A stretch of DNA of 64,000 bases, from NCBI RefSeq assembly GCF_001623525.1, contig NZ_CP015225.1, positions 5,654,501-5,718,500 on the forward strand. Reading direction: 5' to 3'. Below, piece after piece: positions 62,942-64,000 of this stretch. Within the stretch, counting starts at the first letter, position 1. Each line of letters opens with the position of its first letter. Origin of the DNA: Pseudomonas fluorescens. Lineage in GTDB: Bacteria; Pseudomonadota; Gammaproteobacteria; Pseudomonadales; Pseudomonadaceae. The position numbers and the translations under genes were made by a program. The notes below the pieces were generated by a model. The model worked only from the letters and a program-made list of their open reading frames with translations. It was not told the origin of the DNA and did no database searches.

Positions 62942-64000
62942 ATGAACAATAAACCTGACAGCACAGGGCTTGATAATGCGGGAGCAGGAACCCGGGCGGT
63001 TTGGGGTGGGGAGCAGGTCAGGCACCCCTACAACGCCACGCAAACCCCCATCGTGGCCAGCGCCGCGTACGGTTACGACGACATCGACGTCTGGTACGAC
63101 GTCGCCTTGGGCAAGGCCCCCGGTTTTATTTACAGCCGCATGAGCAACCCGACCGTCGAGACCCTCGAAGCCAAGATTCGCGAGTTGGAAATGGCCGAGT
63201 CCGCCGTGGCCTTCAGCAGCGGCATGGCGGCGATCAGCAGCGTGCTCTACACCTTCCTGGCCCATGGCGATCGCGTGGTGTCGACCAAGGACAGTTACGG
63301 CGGCACCAACAAGATCTTCGAAGAGTTCCTGCCGCGCACCGGCGTGGCGGTGACCTTGTGCGAGACCTTCGATCACGACGATCTGGAGCGTGAAATCGCC
63401 AAGGGTTGCCAGGTGCTCTACCTGGAAACCCCCACCAACCCCACCCTGAAAATCCTCGACATCCCGCGCCTGGTGGCAGCGGCCAAGCGTGTCGGTGCCG
63501 TGGTCGTGGCCGATAACACCTTCGCCACGCCGCTGAACCAGAGCCCATTGGCCTTGGGGGTGGACGTGGTGATTCATAGCGCGACCAAGTTCCTCAGCGG
63601 CCATGGCGATGTGCTCGGTGGCCTGGTGTGTGGCAGCGAAGCCTTGATGGCCCAGGTGCGGCATTATCGGGAAATCAACGGCGCGAGCCTTGACCCGTTC
63701 TCGGCCTACCTGATCATCCGTGGCATGAAGACCCTGGCACTGCGCATGCGTCAGCAGCAACACAGCGCCCGGGCCCTGGCCGAATTTCTCTGCACCGAAC
63801 CGTTGGTGGAGGCGGTGAATTATCCCGGCTTGCCCAGCCACCCGAACCACGCCGTGGCTTGCGCGCAGATGTCCGGTTTCGGCGCCATCGTCAGTTTTGT
63901 CCTGGTCGGTGGCATGGACACGGTCAAATTGCTGCTGCCACGCCTGCGCTTCGCCCATTGCGCGGGCAACCTGGGCGCGGTGGAAACCATCTACGGCCCG
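62942..64000 (+). CDS. Cystathionine gamma-synthase family PLP enzyme (3' end cut off)
   Basis: The first 353 residues are visible. They have the Cys/Met metabolism PLP fold: YSRMSNPTVETLEAKI near residue 66, FSSGMAAISS for the cofactor phosphate, VVADNTFATPLNQ with the cofactor Asp, and HSATKFLSGHGD with the PLP Lys near residue 220. Members make or cleave cystathionine, or split homocysteine or methionine. The exact reaction cannot be chosen from this part. Start ATG 62942 has only a weak ribosome-binding site. A perfect inverted repeat lies just upstream. The frame is open to the window edge. Confidence 0.88.
   Translation, partial: MNNKPDSTGLDNAGAGTRAVWGGEQVRHPYNATQTPIVASAAYGYDDIDVWYDVALGKAPGFIYSRMSNPTVETLEAKIRELEMAESAVAFSSGMAAISSVLYTFLAHGDRVVSTKDSYGGTNKIFEEFLPRTGVAVTLCETFDHDDLEREIAKGCQVLYLETPTNPTLKILDIPRLVAAAKRVGAVVVADNTFATPLNQSPLALGVDVVIHSATKFLSGHGDVLGGLVCGSEALMAQVRHYREINGASLDPFSAYLIIRGMKTLALRMRQQQHSARALAEFLCTEPLVEAVNYPGLPSHPNHAVACAQMSGFGAIVSFVLVGGMDTVKLLLPRLRFAHCAGNLGAVETIYGP

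Overview
The window is a GC-rich chromosomal segment from a Pseudomonas, most likely the P. fluorescens group. Three things support this. From about 9.3 to 32.5 kb the gene order follows what I recall of the P. aeruginosa PAO1 block PA4069 to PA4042 (sugar reductase/epimerase, oprG, a zinc-linked ABC set, thioredoxin, nrdR, ribD-ribC-ribBA-ribH-nusB-thiL-pgpA, ribA, dxs-ispA-xseB). The intergenic spaces hold many REP/REPIN palindromes of the kind abundant in fluorescent pseudomonads. Codon use is uniformly high in G+C except at one toxin/immunity tip. No rRNA, tRNA, CRISPR array, prophage or complete insertion sequence was seen.

Layout. 0-2.3 kb: minus-strand, translationally coupled set of DUF72 protein, ybhP-like phosphoesterase and clsB-like cardiolipin synthase (cut by the window edge). 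2.6-9.1 kb: a large MscS-type channel converging on lhr helicase. 9.3-11.1 kb: a sugar-nucleotide reductase-like protein and a GalE-like epimerase, ended by a clear terminator. 11.3-12.1 kb: oprG/ompW with two Anr-type boxes. 12.3-15.5 kb: zinc-linked operon (zrgA, ABC ATPase, ABC permease, DUF3299) with a Zur-like box. 15.6-18.2 kb: a hypothetical gene, CnoX/YbbN, a methyltransferase and a YbaY-like lipoprotein. 18.4-27.2 kb: nrdR, riboflavin genes, nusB, thiL, pgpA, a periplasmic binding protein, ribA, a membrane protein and btuF. 27.3-32.5 kb: btuB, dxs, ispA, xseB on the minus strand.

32.7-57.3 kb is more accessory in character. It has a class II Fic gene with a striking pair of upstream inverted repeats. 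Divergent from it is a six-gene mag/yfa-type operon around a thioesterless alpha-2-macroglobulin (34.1-44.3 kb). Next is a yjfI-yjfJ(PspA)-channel-yjfK-L-M-C envelope-stress operon preceded by twin 12-bp palindromes (44.6-50.3 kb). On the minus strand follows a ynbABCD-like phospholipid module with a PlsC-type acyltransferase and a small membrane protein (50.5-56.4 kb). A GNAT acetyltransferase ends this stretch.

57.5-62.7 kb holds an RHS polymorphic toxin. Its A+T-rich tip looks like a cholera-toxin-type ADP-ribosyltransferase, and a likely immunity gene follows. The toxin reading frame is broken by two opposite one-base shifts. The window ends inside a cystathionine gamma-synthase family gene.

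The most interesting material is the mag operon. Besides the macroglobulin it appears to encode a protein with a degenerate penicillin-binding-protein-like domain, a SpoIID-like domain and an HExxH motif, and another with NlpC/P60-like Cys and His motifs. This suggests a periplasmic peptidoglycan and protease-defence assembly. The Fic operators, the yjfI palindromes and the ADP-ribosylating RHS tip are also worth following.
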